A stretch of 64,000 bases of DNA, taken from positions 1 to 64,000 of the forward strand of contig JBBRDU010000001.1 in the NCBI GenBank assembly GCA_038203615.1, given 5' to 3'. The notes beneath the pieces are model-generated. The model saw only the letters and a program-made list of their open reading frames with translations. It did not search any database and was not told where the DNA came from. Below, in pieces: positions 8,401 to 17,687 of this stretch. How positions within the stretch are numbered: position 1 is the first letter of the stretch; each line of letters begins with the position of its first letter. The position numbers and the translations under genes are program-made. This DNA is from JBBRDU01 sp038203615 (GTDB taxonomy: Bacteria; Verrucomicrobiota; Verrucomicrobiia; Chthoniobacterales; UBA10450).

Positions 8401-9573
8401 GCTGGGCGAGGCCGTCGAGATGGTCTCCAGATAAATCTCCTCGAGACGGCGCACTTGCGCGGTTTGGTCGAAACTTTTGGCGACGGCGTCCGCCCCGGCC
8501 CGGGCCAGCGATGCCAGTGAATCGGGCGTTTCCACAGCTTGTAACAAAGCGCGGCCCAGCGCGTCGTGATCACTTTCAGGAACGAGCACGCCGCTCACCC
8601 CGTTCTCAATCGCTTCGGGAATGCCGCCATGCGTGGTGGCAAAAACCGGCAGACCGGTGGCCATCGCTTCCAACATGGAATTAGGCACGCCTTCCTGGTT
8701 GCCGTCGCGACCCATCTCGCTCGGGTGCAGGAAAATGTGCGAGGCAAAGAAGAGTTCGCGCAGTTCGTCCTGGGAGAGCAAGCCGAGAAAGCGCACCTGT
8801 TTTTCGATGCCTAACTGATGGGCCAGGGTTTGCAACTCTTCCAATAAAGGGCCTGCGCCGGCGATGCTGAAGGTGGCCTGCGGATAGCGCGCGGCGAAGG
8901 CGGCGAACGCGCGCAAGCTGGTGGGCAGCCCCTTCTTTTGCATTAGGCGACACGCCTGCACAAAACGCCATTCGCGGTTGGGCGGAAGAGTGCGTGGACG
9001 GAAACGGAATTCGCGCAGGGGAATGCCGGTACAAACGATTTCGATTTTGGACGGCTCGCATCCCAGGTCGATGAGGGCGCGGCGTAACGAATCGGAGCGC
9101 ACCAGAACGCGCCGCACGGCGGCCAGCATTTGTTCGGTGGCCTGGCGATAGGCCGGTTTGTTCATTTCGACGAGCACATCCGCGCCGTGGAACGAAACGA
9201 CGGAAGGCTGCGGCCATGACCGGATGAGCGGCAACAGATGCACGGCGATGTGTCCGAAGTAAATGTGGAGAAGGCGGGCATTACTGCGATTGAGAATCTG
9301 GATGAGCGCCTCCAGCTCCACGCGCGAGATCTGCCAGGGTTCATCGAGTAACTGGCGAAACCAAAAGCGCCGCAGAAAATGAGTGGCCGGTTTGCCCACG
9401 AGGTAGACCGGTTCGAAGGGGAAACACTCGGTCTGCTCGCGCTTCTGCGCCAGCACGATCGGCCGGACCCGACGGAGCGCCGTGATCTGCCGGTAGATGT
9501 GCCACATCTCCGGTTTCAAAAAAGTCGCGCAATAGGACGCGACCACCGGCGGCGTATCGGAATCGAGTTGCAA
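8389..9573 (-). CDS. GT4 family glycosyltransferase
   Basis: 394 aa. The C-terminal half has the GT4 donor-site signature EGVPNSMLEAMATGLPV followed by THGGIPEAI, and a central RFVQACRLMQKKGL segment that starts the second Rossmann domain; the N-terminal domain has SFHGADV. Such enzymes transfer sugar from a nucleotide or lipid donor to glycolipid or exopolysaccharide intermediates, usually at the cytoplasmic face of the membrane. It is convergent with and overlaps the previous gene by 12 bp. Acceptor unknown. Confidence 0.85.
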   Translation of the reverse strand: MQLDSDTPPVVASYCATFLKPEMWHIYRQITALRRVRPIVLAQKREQTECFPFEPVYLVGKPATHFLRRFWFRQLLDEPWQISRVELEALIQILNRSNARLLHIYFGHIAVHLLPLIRSWPQPSVVSFHGADVLVEMNKPAYRQATEQMLAAVRRVLVRSDSLRRALIDLGCEPSKIEIVCTGIPLREFRFRPRTLPPNREWRFVQACRLMQKKGLPTSLRAFAAFAARYPQATFSIAGAGPLLEELQTLAHQLGIEKQVRFLGLLSQDELRELFFASHIFLHPSEMGRDGNQEGVPNSMLEAMATGLPVFATTHGGIPEAIENGVSGVLVPESDHDALGRALLQAVETPDSLASLARAGADAVAKSFDQTAQVRRLEEIYLETISTASPSLTN

Positions 9574-9617
9574 GGTCGGACGTTACATCGAACATCCGGA
9601 CGCCGACATCAAACTTC

Positions 9618-9923
9618 TTAGAACACGATCTCGAAGAGCTTAATGCCCTTCCATTTGCCGGGCACGTTGGGATCGAACGAAGTGTTTTCCACCCACGTGC
9701 CGTAGCGGGCGGGAGCCTTTGGGTTCAGCATTTGTAAAGGATTGCCCCCGCGGAAGCCGCGCGGGATCGCTCCCTGGACATCCCCGCGATTGGTCACAGG
9801 CGGCGGGTTGGTGGTTTCACGCGGGTGTGGCTTGCCCGTGGCCACGTAATTTTTCTTCTGCGGCTCGCCCAAAACAGTGCCGACCAAAGCCATGACCATG
9901 CAAACACTCAGGATTGTCTTCAT
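9618..9923 (-). CDS. Small secreted protein, unknown function
   Basis: 101 aa, start ATG at 9923 preceded by AGAGGGA at good spacing. A clear signal peptide occupies residues 1-19 (ILSVCMVMALVGTVLGEP). The mature part is rich in Pro, Asn and Gly with aromatic residues (ARYGTWVENTSFD). No family recognised. A longer frame running upstream over kdsD on the same strand is an artefact. It is divergent from kdsD with only 69 bp between starts, so the two promoters share that space. Confidence 0.65.
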   Translation of the reverse strand: MKTILSVCMVMALVGTVLGEPQKKNYVATGKPHPRETTNPPPVTNRGDVQGAIPRGFRGGNPLQMLNPKAPARYGTWVENTSFDPNVPGKWKGIKLFEIVF

Positions 9924-9992
9924 AAAAATTCCCTCTGGCCGAGACGCGCAAGTGCTTGCCCGCCACAAGGCCAGCCCGCAATATACGGAACG

Positions 9993-10964
9993 ATGGATTA
10001 CCTTGAAAAGGCGATTCGTGTTCTCGACATCGAAATTCTCGAGCTGAAACGGCTGCGCGACCGACTGGGCCAGCCTTTTGCCCGGGCCGTCGAGGTCATT
10101 AAGGAAGCGGTCGACGCCCGAGGCAAGGTGGTGGTCCTGGGCGTCGGGAAGTCCGGTCATATCGGCGGCAAAATCGCCGCAACTCTCACGAGCACAGGAT
10201 CTCCCGCCGTTGTGCTCGATCCCTCCAATGCCCTGCATGGGGACCTCGGCGTGGTGGCCGATGGCGATGTCGTCCTGGCCCTGAGCGCCAGCGGGGAGAC
10301 CGAAGAGTTGCTCCAGATTTTGCCGGCCATCGCCCGGTTCCAAGTCAAGATCATTGCCATCTGCGGCAAAGCCAAGTCCACGCTGGCCCAGAATGCCCAC
10401 GTCTTTCTCGATGTCAATATTGAGCAGGAAGCCTGTCCGTTGAACCTGGCTCCGACTTCCAGCACAACCGTCATGCTGGCCCTGGGCGATGCCCTCGCCA
10501 TGGTGTTGCTGGAGGCACGCGGCTTTCAGAAGGAAGATTTCGCCAAGTTTCATCCCGCCGGGATGATCGGGCGTAGCCTGCTCCTGCGCGTGCATCAGAT
10601 CATGCGGCCGCGTGAAGCGATGGCCATCGTGCCGACGAATGCGCCCATCCGGGAAGTGTTAAAGGCCATGACGAGCGTGCGGGCGGGCGCCGCCGTGGTG
10701 GCCGATCAGGATCAGCATCTCGCCGGGATTTTCACGCACGGCGATTTCGTGCGGCATTTTCAGTCCGACTCGAAGATTGGCGATCGCATGGTGGCGGACT
10801 TGATGACGTTGAACCCGGTGACGGTGCACAAGGACAAGCTGGCTGTGGAAGTGCTCAACCTGCTGGAGCGCCACCGGATTGACGATCTGATCGTGGTGGA
10901 TGACGACAAGGTGCCGGTGGGGATTGTGGATTCGCAGGATTTGACCCGCTTGAAGCTGCTTTAG
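9993..10964 (+). CDS. kdsD: Arabinose-5-phosphate isomerase KdsD
   Basis: 323 aa from ATG 9993 (GGA just upstream). Interconverts D-ribulose-5-phosphate and D-arabinose-5-phosphate, the first step towards Kdo of lipopolysaccharide. The sugar-isomerase (SIS) domain covers about 35-170 (VLGVGKSGHIGGKIAATL, LSASGETEELL) and the family motif KFHPAGMIGRSLL is followed by two CBS domains (about 205-320). The length matches the family. No kdsA/kdsB/kdsC is adjacent. Supports a Gram-negative envelope with Kdo. Confidence 0.93.
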   Translation: MDYLEKAIRVLDIEILELKRLRDRLGQPFARAVEVIKEAVDARGKVVVLGVGKSGHIGGKIAATLTSTGSPAVVLDPSNALHGDLGVVADGDVVLALSASGETEELLQILPAIARFQVKIIAICGKAKSTLAQNAHVFLDVNIEQEACPLNLAPTSSTTVMLALGDALAMVLLEARGFQKEDFAKFHPAGMIGRSLLLRVHQIMRPREAMAIVPTNAPIREVLKAMTSVRAGAAVVADQDQHLAGIFTHGDFVRHFQSDSKIGDRMVADLMTLNPVTVHKDKLAVEVLNLLERHRIDDLIVVDDDKVPVGIVDSQDLTRLKLL

Positions 10965-10980
10965 CGCGCGCAGCCGAAAT

Positions 10981-11095
10981 CCCAAGCACCAACATCCAAG
11001 CTCCAGAGAAGCCTCAATCATCAAGCCCGCAACCGTGGGAGGTGATTTGAAGCTTGAAACTTGGAGGTTCTCTGGATGTTGGTGCTTGGAATTTG
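10981..11095. repeat. Long inverted repeat between kdsD and efp
   Basis: The left arm (10982-11015, AAGCACCAACATCC...CTCCAGAGAAGCCTC) pairs with the right arm (11064-11091, GAGGTTCTCTGGATGTTGGTGCTTGG); the left arm has a 5-bp insertion. The loop contains a second short palindrome around AAGCTTGAAACTTGG. The transcript would fold as a large hairpin. No T-tract, so either a dispersed palindromic element or a processing structure. The remaining sequence to 11197 shows no gene and should hold the efp promoter. Confidence 0.7.
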
Positions 11096-11197
11096 GAGCT
11101 TCTGTAGGTCGACGACGAAGTTGCGCCGCCGCCCGGCGTGCGTAACGTCGCGGTCCCCCTCCTTCACGCTTCCGCTCTTCACCGCTTCAACGAACCC

Positions 11198-11755
11198 ATG
11201 GCCGCAGCAAACGATCTTCGTAAAGGGATGGCGATCAAGTACAACGGCAACGCCGCCATCGTCCTGGAAGTGCATCATCGCACCCCGGGAAACCTCCGCG
11301 CCTTCGTCCAGGCAATTATTCGTTATATTAATACCGGCAAAAGCGCCGATGTCCGTTTCGGTTCCACCGACAAGGTGGAGTTTGTCGATATCGAGCGGAA
11401 GCAGCTCGATTTCAGTTACAAGGACAAGGACGGCTACCACTTTATGGATCCGGAAACGTACGAGACCATCACGTTTCAGGAGAATTTTGTGGGCGAGACC
11501 AAGGATTACCTGGTGGAGAATCTCTCCGTGCAGGTGCTCTACGCTGAAGGCAAACCGGTCGAAGTGGAGCTGCCCGCCTCGGTCCACCTGAAGGTGATCG
11601 AGTCGGCCGAAGGGCTGCGCGGGGATACGGCCAGCAACGTGACGAAACCGGCCCTGCTCGAGAGCGGCAAGACGGTCAACGTGCCGCTGTTCATCAAGGA
11701 AGGCGAGCTGATCAAAATCGACACGCGCACCGGCGCCTACATGGGCCGGGCCTGA
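11198..11755 (+). CDS. efp: Elongation factor P
   Basis: 185 aa, start ATG 11198 fixed by alignment with the family start. Relieves ribosome stalling at polyproline. All three beta domains are recognisable, ending in the conserved GEYMGRA-like signature (DTRTGAYMGRA). The tip of the domain I loop, PGKGQAF in E. coli with the modified Lys34, is PGNLRAF here: Asn32 at the lysine position and Arg34 two residues later. The family is certain; the modification chemistry is not. A GTAG hairpin begins 4 bp after the stop. The proteins in this window contain long Pro runs that would need EF-P. Confidence 0.95.
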   Translation: MAAANDLRKGMAIKYNGNAAIVLEVHHRTPGNLRAFVQAIIRYINTGKSADVRFGSTDKVEFVDIERKQLDFSYKDKDGYHFMDPETYETITFQENFVGETKDYLVENLSVQVLYAEGKPVEVELPASVHLKVIESAEGLRGDTASNVTKPALLESGKTVNVPLFIKEGELIKIDTRTGAYMGRA

Positions 11756-11758
11756 TTG

Positions 11759-11942
11759 GTAGGGACGCCGCGCTGCGGCGTCCGCTCCGCCGGTTACCTT
11801 CTCGCACGGACCGGTTGCCTTTAAGTCGGCAGGCGGAGCGCCCGCGCTACAACGTCCTAATTAGCACAAGGCATTTGCCTGCCGTTGTAGGGCTCGCCGC
11901 GGCGAGCCGTCTCCGAATTCGGCGGTCATAGATCGCCACTAC
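11759..11942. repeat. Cluster of four GTAG-foot palindromes
   Basis: The 429-bp gap between efp and the next gene holds four short hairpins, each with GTAG at its 5' foot: 11759-11783 (plus), 11832-11850 (minus, ends in CTAC), 11887-11909 (plus), 11921-11942 (minus, ends in CTAC). Stem sequences differ: ACGCCGC/GCGGCGT, GCGGAGCGC/GCGC, CTCGCCG/CGGCGAG, GGCGGTC/GATCGCC. This fits REP elements of the GTAG type recognised by RAYT proteins. No gene seen in the gap. Confidence 0.65.
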
Positions 11943-12184
11943 AGTCCGCCCTTGCCCTCGCAATCGTCCGGCGGACGGCTCGGAGATCCGTCCCGGCTTT
12001 GGGTTGGCGGGAAAATTCTTTTCCTTTCCGGCCGATTTCTGATTAACAACGTGGCGTAAGGGTGGGCGCGACCAAGAAACACAGAGCAACAACCATGGCG
12101 CAGGCGCGCCGGCCGGGGCATCGTGTCAAAGTGGTCCCGTCTGTGGTGCCGAACAACCGCCTCCGCCCCGGGTATGATCCGCTC

Positions 12185-12886
12185 ATGATTCCGACACGCT
12201 GGGTCAAGTTTGTCTTTGCCCTCTTTCTCCTGCCGTTTTGCGCGGTCCTGACCCAGACATTCTTTACCGCTTTCGCCCGCGCCACACTCACCCAACACCT
12301 GTGGGCGGCGGAAGAGTTTTGGTTTTTTTCGTTAGGTGCGGTGCTTTGGCTGATTGCTTTCTTCGGCCTGAGCCGGCCGGTTATTCTTTATGTGTTTGGT
12401 CACGAGCTGACCCATGCGCTCTGGGTCTGGATGATGGGCGGACAGGTCAGTCGGTTTCGAGTGGGCCGCGACGGCGGGCATATCGTGACGAACAAGAATA
12501 ACTTTCTCGTCGCGCTCGCTCCCTACTTTTTCCCGCTCTACAGCATCCTGGCCATCGTTGCCTACGGAATGCTCAGTCTTTTCTACGATGTGCGGCCCTA
12601 CGGGCGGCTCCTCTACGCCGTCATCGGGGTGACCTGGGCCTTCCATTTCACTTTCACCTGCTGGATGATTCCGAAAAAGCAGACGGACCTGAGTGATCAC
12701 GGCACCTTTTTTTCCCTTGTCATCATCTACCTGATGAATCTGGCCCTGCTCAGCGTGATGCTGGTCCTGGCCGCGCGGGAGGTGACGTTTCTGGCACTGG
12801 GCGCCGACCTGGCCACGAATAGCATTCGTTTTTCCCACTGGCTGGTGGAGTTGATTGAGCGCTTCCTTCGCGGTGCGCAAGGTTAG
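12185..12886 (+). CDS. Integral membrane protein with HExxH metalloprotease-like motif
   Basis: 233 aa from ATG 12185; the frame is open further upstream to 12062 but that part is Arg-rich and unlike a membrane protein. About six hydrophobic segments. The motif HELTHAL (about residue 81) lies within a membrane segment, as in M50-type intramembrane metalloproteases, but no clear second NPDG-type motif was found, so it may be an M50-like protein without protease activity. No linked substrate gene. It is convergent with treY, 5 bp apart. Confidence 0.6.
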   Translation: MIPTRWVKFVFALFLLPFCAVLTQTFFTAFARATLTQHLWAAEEFWFFSLGAVLWLIAFFGLSRPVILYVFGHELTHALWVWMMGGQVSRFRVGRDGGHIVTNKNNFLVALAPYFFPLYSILAIVAYGMLSLFYDVRPYGRLLYAVIGVTWAFHFTFTCWMIPKKQTDLSDHGTFFSLVIIYLMNLALLSVMLVLAAREVTFLALGADLATNSIRFSHWLVELIERFLRGAQG

Positions 12887-12891
12887 TCGCC

Positions 12892-15756
12892 CTACCGGGA
12901 AGCAGATGCGTTCGTGATGATGGCGAACGGGAGGGATTGCATGGCGTCGGACAGGCGCACCTGTCGATTGCCAAACTGAAAATCGCGCCCGGTGAAGAGT
13001 TCCCGGGCGTTATCGAGCACCAGGCCTTGCGGCGTCTCCACCCTCGTATCGTTCCACTTTTCGCCGATCGGCGGAAAACCGACCCGGGACGAAAGTCGCG
13101 GCGTCAGCACCATGACCCAGTGCCGGCCGAGTTGTCGGACGAATCCCACGCAGCAATCGGCACAGCTGCCACTCGCAATGAGCGGAAGATAATTTCCCTC
13201 GCGAAAAATATCCGGGTGTTCCCGGCGAAAACGCAGGACTCGCTGGGTCAGAAACATTTTGATGCGGCCGTCGGCCCAATGGCGCAGGAGATCGTCCGGC
13301 GAGGTCTGCCCCAGGCCAGCGAGCAAAGCTTGCCGGAGCTGGTAATCGACCCGTCGTCGATTATCGGGATCGACCAGGGATAAATCCCAGATTTCGTTTC
13401 CCTGATAAATGTCGGGCACGCCCGGGGAGGTGAGTTTAAGGAGCGTCTGGGTGAGGGAATTGATGGCGCCCAAGCGCGCGATCTCTTCGACCACCTGAAG
13501 GAAATTCGGGAGAAACTTATTTTTCGGAGAAGGCTCCAGGATGCGGGCCACGAACTCGCTCGTAGCTTCGAGCCATTCGTCGTTAGGCTGAATCCAGCTG
13601 GTGTTGAGCTTCGCCTCGTTCAGCGCCTTGGCCATGTAGCTCTGGATGCGCCGCACATACTCGGGCGAAGCGCTTTTCTCGGCCGCGCCGCTGCCCTGAA
13701 CCGGCCAGCTGCCGAGCAGAGTTTGATAAAGTAAATATTCTTCGTTGGCCTCGGGCGCGGCCAGATCGTCCAATTGTTTTTTCCAACGGCGGTTATTGGT
13801 CCGCCAACGCGCCACGGAACGCCGCCAAAGATCCGGCACTTCGGAGATCGCCACCATGCGAGCCCGGACATCTTCGCTGCGCTTCGTGTCATGAGTCGAA
13901 GTGGCGAGGAGAGTGGCCGGCCAGTCCCGTTGCCGCTCCAGGTTGCGCTGATGGAACGTTTCCATCGAAATGCCGAACTCCTGCGGTTCGCCGCCCACTT
14001 CGTTGAGCGCAGCCAGGCGATTGAAAATGTAAAAGACCGTGTCCTCCAGTCCCTTGGCCATGATTGGCCCGGTGTATTGCTGAAACTTAAGAACGAATCG
14101 CGTGTGTTCCGCGCGCGCTTCTTCATCCAGGTTCTCGGGAAACCGAAAAAGCAGAATGTCGCGCAGAAAGTTAAAGACGGAGGCTTCCATGGCGGGGTTG
14201 CGTCGCTTGGCCGCGGCGATGGCGCGCTCCACCACCTGTTGATCTTCTTCACGGACCGGTTGGCCGGGCGCGAGGTAGGTCCGGTAGACCGGGAAACAGC
14301 CGATGGTTTCGCGAACGGCGCGGGCCAGCGCCTGCAAGGTGAAATCACGGAACCAGCGATTCTGTTCGGAGAGGCGATCCGCCATATTACCCAGCACGTT
14401 CACATCGTTGGCGAGGGAGAGACGCATGACCTGCCCTTTCTTCGCATAGACGAGATGGCCGAAATGCATGGAATGGCCGATGAAGCGCCGGTAAATACTG
14501 GTGAACGCGCCTTCGGCCGAAGCGTCCACCTGTAGCTGCGTTACTTCCTTGCCAAACTCATAACCAGTCGTGCCGTGGACTGGCCAATCCTGCGGCAATT
14601 TCTCGTTGCCCGTCAGAATTTTCTCGACCACCAGGTAAATCGCGCGTTGATCGGGCGGACACGGAATTTGGAGGGCTTCGGAACATTTCTGCTGGAGCTT
14701 CTCGAAATAAGCCCGCGGCAGGTAGAGGCCGTCTGGATGATCGATGCGCAGGCCGGTCACGGCGCCCTCCCGCACCAGTTCGAGCAGGAGTTGATGGGTC
14801 GCGTCGAAGACCTCGGGTAACTCCATGCGGATGGCGGCGAGATCGTTGATGTCGAAGAAGCGGCGATAATTAATTTCCTCGGCGGCCACCCGCCAGAAGG
14901 CGAGGCGATAGGACTGGGCGTTGAGCATCTGATCCAGCGTGTCGAAACTGCGGGGATCACCCGGCCTCCCGTTGATCTGGGCGAGCGCCTGCTCGACGGC
15001 TTCCCTCACCGGAGGGGCTTCTTCCATGCGCCTTTCCAAGCGGCGCTTGATAATTTCTTTTTCGCGGACCCGTTCCACGATTCGCTCCGGATCGGTCTCG
15101 GTCCGCTTGGGAAGATATTCCAGAGCCGTCAGGATGCTCTGAAACTCCGCGTAAAATTCTTCCTCTTTGTGCGCGGCCAGTTTCTCGAGGGCAATTTCGA
15201 GAATGTATCGGTAGGTGCCCGGCGCGATGGGCAGTTGGCGTCCATAGTAGAAAAGAAAAAACGCGCCCGCCTCGAAATGGACCTTCAGTTCTCCGCGCTC
15301 CAGAACCCGGCCATACTGGTCCCCCAGAATGGGAAGCAGAACCTTTTCTTGCAGATCGGCCTTCAGCGGATGCCAGTCGATGTCGAAGTAAGGGGCGTGC
15401 AACGAACTGGGCCCATTTTCCAGAACGTCCATCCACCATTGGTTGAGAGCCTCGCCGATACCCATGTGGTTCGGCACAAAATCGAGCACCTGTCCCATTT
15501 GATGGGCGTGCAATTCAGCGATCCATCCTTCGTACTCGTCCCGCGAACCGATGGCGGCGTTTAGTTTGTTGTGATCCGTGATGTCGTAACCGTGCAGGCT
15601 TTCGGCGCGAGCCTGGAAGCAGGGCGAAGCGTAGGCATCGCTGATCCCGAGCTCGTGCAGGTAAGGCGTGAGGGCGCGCGCGTCCGCGAAAGTAAACTCG
15701 CGATTAAACTGCAACCGGTAGGTGCAGCTGGGGATACGCGGATGCTCCGTTTTCAC
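12892..15756 (-). CDS. treY: Malto-oligosyltrehalose synthase TreY
   Basis: 954 aa, GTG start at 15756. Converts the reducing-end alpha-1,4 link of malto-oligosaccharides to a trehalose alpha,alpha-1,1 link, intramolecularly. GH13 features: N-terminal TYRLQFNREFTFADA and HGYDITDHNKLNAAIGS, nucleophile region GLRIDHPDGLY, acid/base Glu in YLVVEKILTGNEKLP, and late STHDTKRSEDVRAR. Length is slightly above many TreYs (about 700-950). The usual partners treZ and treX are not in the window, so trehalose release depends on genes elsewhere. Supports a desiccation or osmotic role typical of soil bacteria. Confidence 0.95.
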   Translation of the reverse strand: MKTEHPRIPSCTYRLQFNREFTFADARALTPYLHELGISDAYASPCFQARAESLHGYDITDHNKLNAAIGSRDEYEGWIAELHAHQMGQVLDFVPNHMGIGEALNQWWMDVLENGPSSLHAPYFDIDWHPLKADLQEKVLLPILGDQYGRVLERGELKVHFEAGAFFLFYYGRQLPIAPGTYRYILEIALEKLAAHKEEEFYAEFQSILTALEYLPKRTETDPERIVERVREKEIIKRRLERRMEEAPPVREAVEQALAQINGRPGDPRSFDTLDQMLNAQSYRLAFWRVAAEEINYRRFFDINDLAAIRMELPEVFDATHQLLLELVREGAVTGLRIDHPDGLYLPRAYFEKLQQKCSEALQIPCPPDQRAIYLVVEKILTGNEKLPQDWPVHGTTGYEFGKEVTQLQVDASAEGAFTSIYRRFIGHSMHFGHLVYAKKGQVMRLSLANDVNVLGNMADRLSEQNRWFRDFTLQALARAVRETIGCFPVYRTYLAPGQPVREEDQQVVERAIAAAKRRNPAMEASVFNFLRDILLFRFPENLDEEARAEHTRFVLKFQQYTGPIMAKGLEDTVFYIFNRLAALNEVGGEPQEFGISMETFHQRNLERQRDWPATLLATSTHDTKRSEDVRARMVAISEVPDLWRRSVARWRTNNRRWKKQLDDLAAPEANEEYLLYQTLLGSWPVQGSGAAEKSASPEYVRRIQSYMAKALNEAKLNTSWIQPNDEWLEATSEFVARILEPSPKNKFLPNFLQVVEEIARLGAINSLTQTLLKLTSPGVPDIYQGNEIWDLSLVDPDNRRRVDYQLRQALLAGLGQTSPDDLLRHWADGRIKMFLTQRVLRFRREHPDIFREGNYLPLIASGSCADCCVGFVRQLGRHWVMVLTPRLSSRVGFPPIGEKWNDTRVETPQGLVLDNARELFTGRDFQFGNRQVRLSDAMQSLPFAIITNASASR

Positions 15757-15765
15757 AATCTGAAA

Positions 15766-15820
15766 ATCTAGACAGGATTAACAGGATTACAGAAACAAAT
15801 CCGGTTAATCCTATCTAGAT
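15766..15820. repeat. Inverted repeat between argS and treY
   Basis: 17-bp arms (atctagacaggattaac at 15766-15782; gttaatcctatctagat at 15804-15820) with one mismatch and a 21-nt loop that itself repeats GGATTA. Occupies nearly all of the 65-bp gap between the co-directional argS and treY, starting 9 bp upstream of the treY start, so it could attenuate read-through. Confidence 0.75.
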
Positions 15821-15821
15821 A

Positions 15822-17528
15822 CTACATCTTTTCCGGCACTTTAATTCCGAGAAGGTCAAGGCCCTTGCGCAGGACGCGCGCGGTCAGGTCGGAAAGGGCG
15901 AGGCGAGAACTCCGCACCGGCTCGGCTGATTTCAAGACCGGGCAGGCCTCATAAAAAGCGTGGAAACTGTTGGCCAATTCGAACAAATAATTAGCCAAAA
16001 GATTGGGACGAAAATCGTTCAGGACCTGGGGGACGACCTCGGCAAATTGCGCGACCCGCTTGGCCAGGTTGATCTCGGCCGGCTCGGTCAGCGTGAGCGT
16101 GTCGACCTTGGCGGGGGCCTCGCCTGCTTTCCGGAAGATGGATCGAATCCGGACGTAGGCGTTCTGCAGATAGGGCGCGGTGTTGCCCTGGAACGACAGC
16201 ATCTTGTCCCACGCGAAAACATAGTCGGTCATGCGATACTGCGAGAGATCCGCATACTTGACCGCACCGATCCCGATCGTGCTGGCAATCTCGGCCTTCT
16301 CCTCGGGTGTCAGTTCCGGATTCTTTTGCTCGATCACCTGACGGGCGCGTTCGCAGGCTTCGTCCAGTAAATCGCGCAGCGGCACGTTCTCGCCGGAGCG
16401 CGTCTTCATCAGTTTGCGATCTTCTCCCAGGATGCTGCCGTTCGTGATGTGGCGGAAATCGGCCGTGTAACCCTCACGGCGCGCGATTTCGAAGATCTGT
16501 TTGAAATGCAGGATTTGAGGGGCCCCCGTCACGATCCAAACGGCGTCGGCTTTTAAATCCTGGATACGATAATCGACCGTGGCCACGTCCGTGGTCGCAT
16601 AATTGTAACCGCCATCGCTTTTGCGCACGATGCATGGCTTATCGGCCAGTTCGGGGATATCCCGGAAAAAGACACAGACCGCGCCTTCGCTGATCTCGGC
16701 GATTCCGGCCTTCAACAAGCGTGCGACCACGCCCGGGAGCCGATCATTATAGAAACTTTCCCCGCGTTGCATGTCGTAATGGATATCCAGCACTCCGTAG
16801 GCGCGCTCGAATTCCTGCAGCGACAGGTCAACGCTTTGCTTCCAGATGGCGAAATTTCCCGGCTCGTTAGCCTGCAGTTTAACCAGTTCCTGGCGGCAGG
16901 CGTCGCGCACGGCCGGATCGGCCGTGGCTCGCTCGTTGGCTTCCTTGTAGATCCGCACCAGCTCGGCGATCGGGTTCTGGGCGAGGGCTTCCTTGTTCAG
17001 GAAATTTTTCCAGCCGTAAATGACCATGCCAAACTGGGTGCCCCAATCGCCGATATGATTGTCGCGGATCACATCGTGCCCGAGGAACGCAGCGATGCGC
17101 GCGAGCGCGTCCCCCAGCACGGTGCTGCGGATATGGCCGACGTGCATGGGCTTGGCCACATTGGGTGATCCGAAATCAATGACAATGCGGCGCGGCGACC
17201 GGATGGCGGCGACGCCGAGGCGTTCGTCGCGCAGAAGCTGCGCGGCCTGCTGCGCAATGGCGGCGGGTTGCAGCTTGAAGTTGATGAATCCGGCTCCGGC
17301 GATGGTGGGGGGCTCGGCCCATTCCTTTACAACAAGGGCCGCCACGATTTTCGCGGCCAGCTCGCGCGGGTTTTCGCCGCGTTGTTTGGCCAGAATCAAG
17401 GCCGCGTTTGTCTGGTAGTCCCCGAAGCGTCCGTCCGTGGCGGGCGTGACTTCGCCCGCTTGCGGCAATTGCAGAGCGGCCAGCGCCTCCGTCAATCTCC
17501 GTCCGAGAAGGATTTGAAAAGTTTCCAT
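15822..17528 (-). CDS. argS: Arginyl-tRNA synthetase
   Basis: 568 aa from ATG 17528 (three codons inside the longest frame). Charges tRNA-Arg. Class I signatures: HVGHIRSTVLGD (HIGH equivalent), RDNHIGDWGTQFG, and LMKTRSGENVPLRDLLDEA near the KMSK position. The N-terminal Add1 domain (about 1-85) and the C-terminal anticodon-binding helical domain ending near KVPEKM are complete, and the length is normal. A REP-like repeat lies 42 bp upstream of the start. Confidence 0.97.
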   Translation of the reverse strand: METFQILLGRRLTEALAALQLPQAGEVTPATDGRFGDYQTNAALILAKQRGENPRELAAKIVAALVVKEWAEPPTIAGAGFINFKLQPAAIAQQAAQLLRDERLGVAAIRSPRRIVIDFGSPNVAKPMHVGHIRSTVLGDALARIAAFLGHDVIRDNHIGDWGTQFGMVIYGWKNFLNKEALAQNPIAELVRIYKEANERATADPAVRDACRQELVKLQANEPGNFAIWKQSVDLSLQEFERAYGVLDIHYDMQRGESFYNDRLPGVVARLLKAGIAEISEGAVCVFFRDIPELADKPCIVRKSDGGYNYATTDVATVDYRIQDLKADAVWIVTGAPQILHFKQIFEIARREGYTADFRHITNGSILGEDRKLMKTRSGENVPLRDLLDEACERARQVIEQKNPELTPEEKAEIASTIGIGAVKYADLSQYRMTDYVFAWDKMLSFQGNTAPYLQNAYVRIRSIFRKAGEAPAKVDTLTLTEPAEINLAKRVAQFAEVVPQVLNDFRPNLLANYLFELANSFHAFYEACPVLKSAEPVRSSRLALSDLTARVLRKGLDLLGIKVPEKM

Positions 17529-17569
17529 GATGACCAAGACAGATTCACACAGATGAAGGAAAGGTGCGA

Positions 17570-17687
17570 GGTGGAACGCGCTCTCCGAGCGCGTTGTTAA
17601 AAATGTGAGCGCCGTCTGGCGCTCTAGAATCAGCGGCTTTCGCCGCTTTGGGTTTTAACATCGCCCTCGGAGAGGCCGATCCACCTC
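17570..17687. repeat. REP-like repeat pair, left flank of the broken RAYT
   Basis: Starts with ggtggaacgcg-C-tctccgagcgcgttgttaa (17570-17600), which recurs with one mismatch at 18175-18205. It then holds the palindromes GAGCGCC/GGCGCTC and AGCGG/CCGCT, and ends with an inverted relative (17664-17687, reverse complement GGTGGATCGGCCTCTCCGAG). The unit thus has head-to-head GGTGGA ends, like a BIME made of two REPs. Confidence 0.75.

Noticed and set aside
9924..10595. Upstream extension of the small secreted protein across kdsD
   Set aside because: Only the last 101 codons have a start with RBS and signal peptide; the rest is antisense to kdsD.
12062..12184. 41-residue N-terminal extension of the HExxH membrane protein
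   Set aside because: Arg/Pro-rich, non-hydrophobic, and the ATG at 12185 gives a normal membrane protein start.
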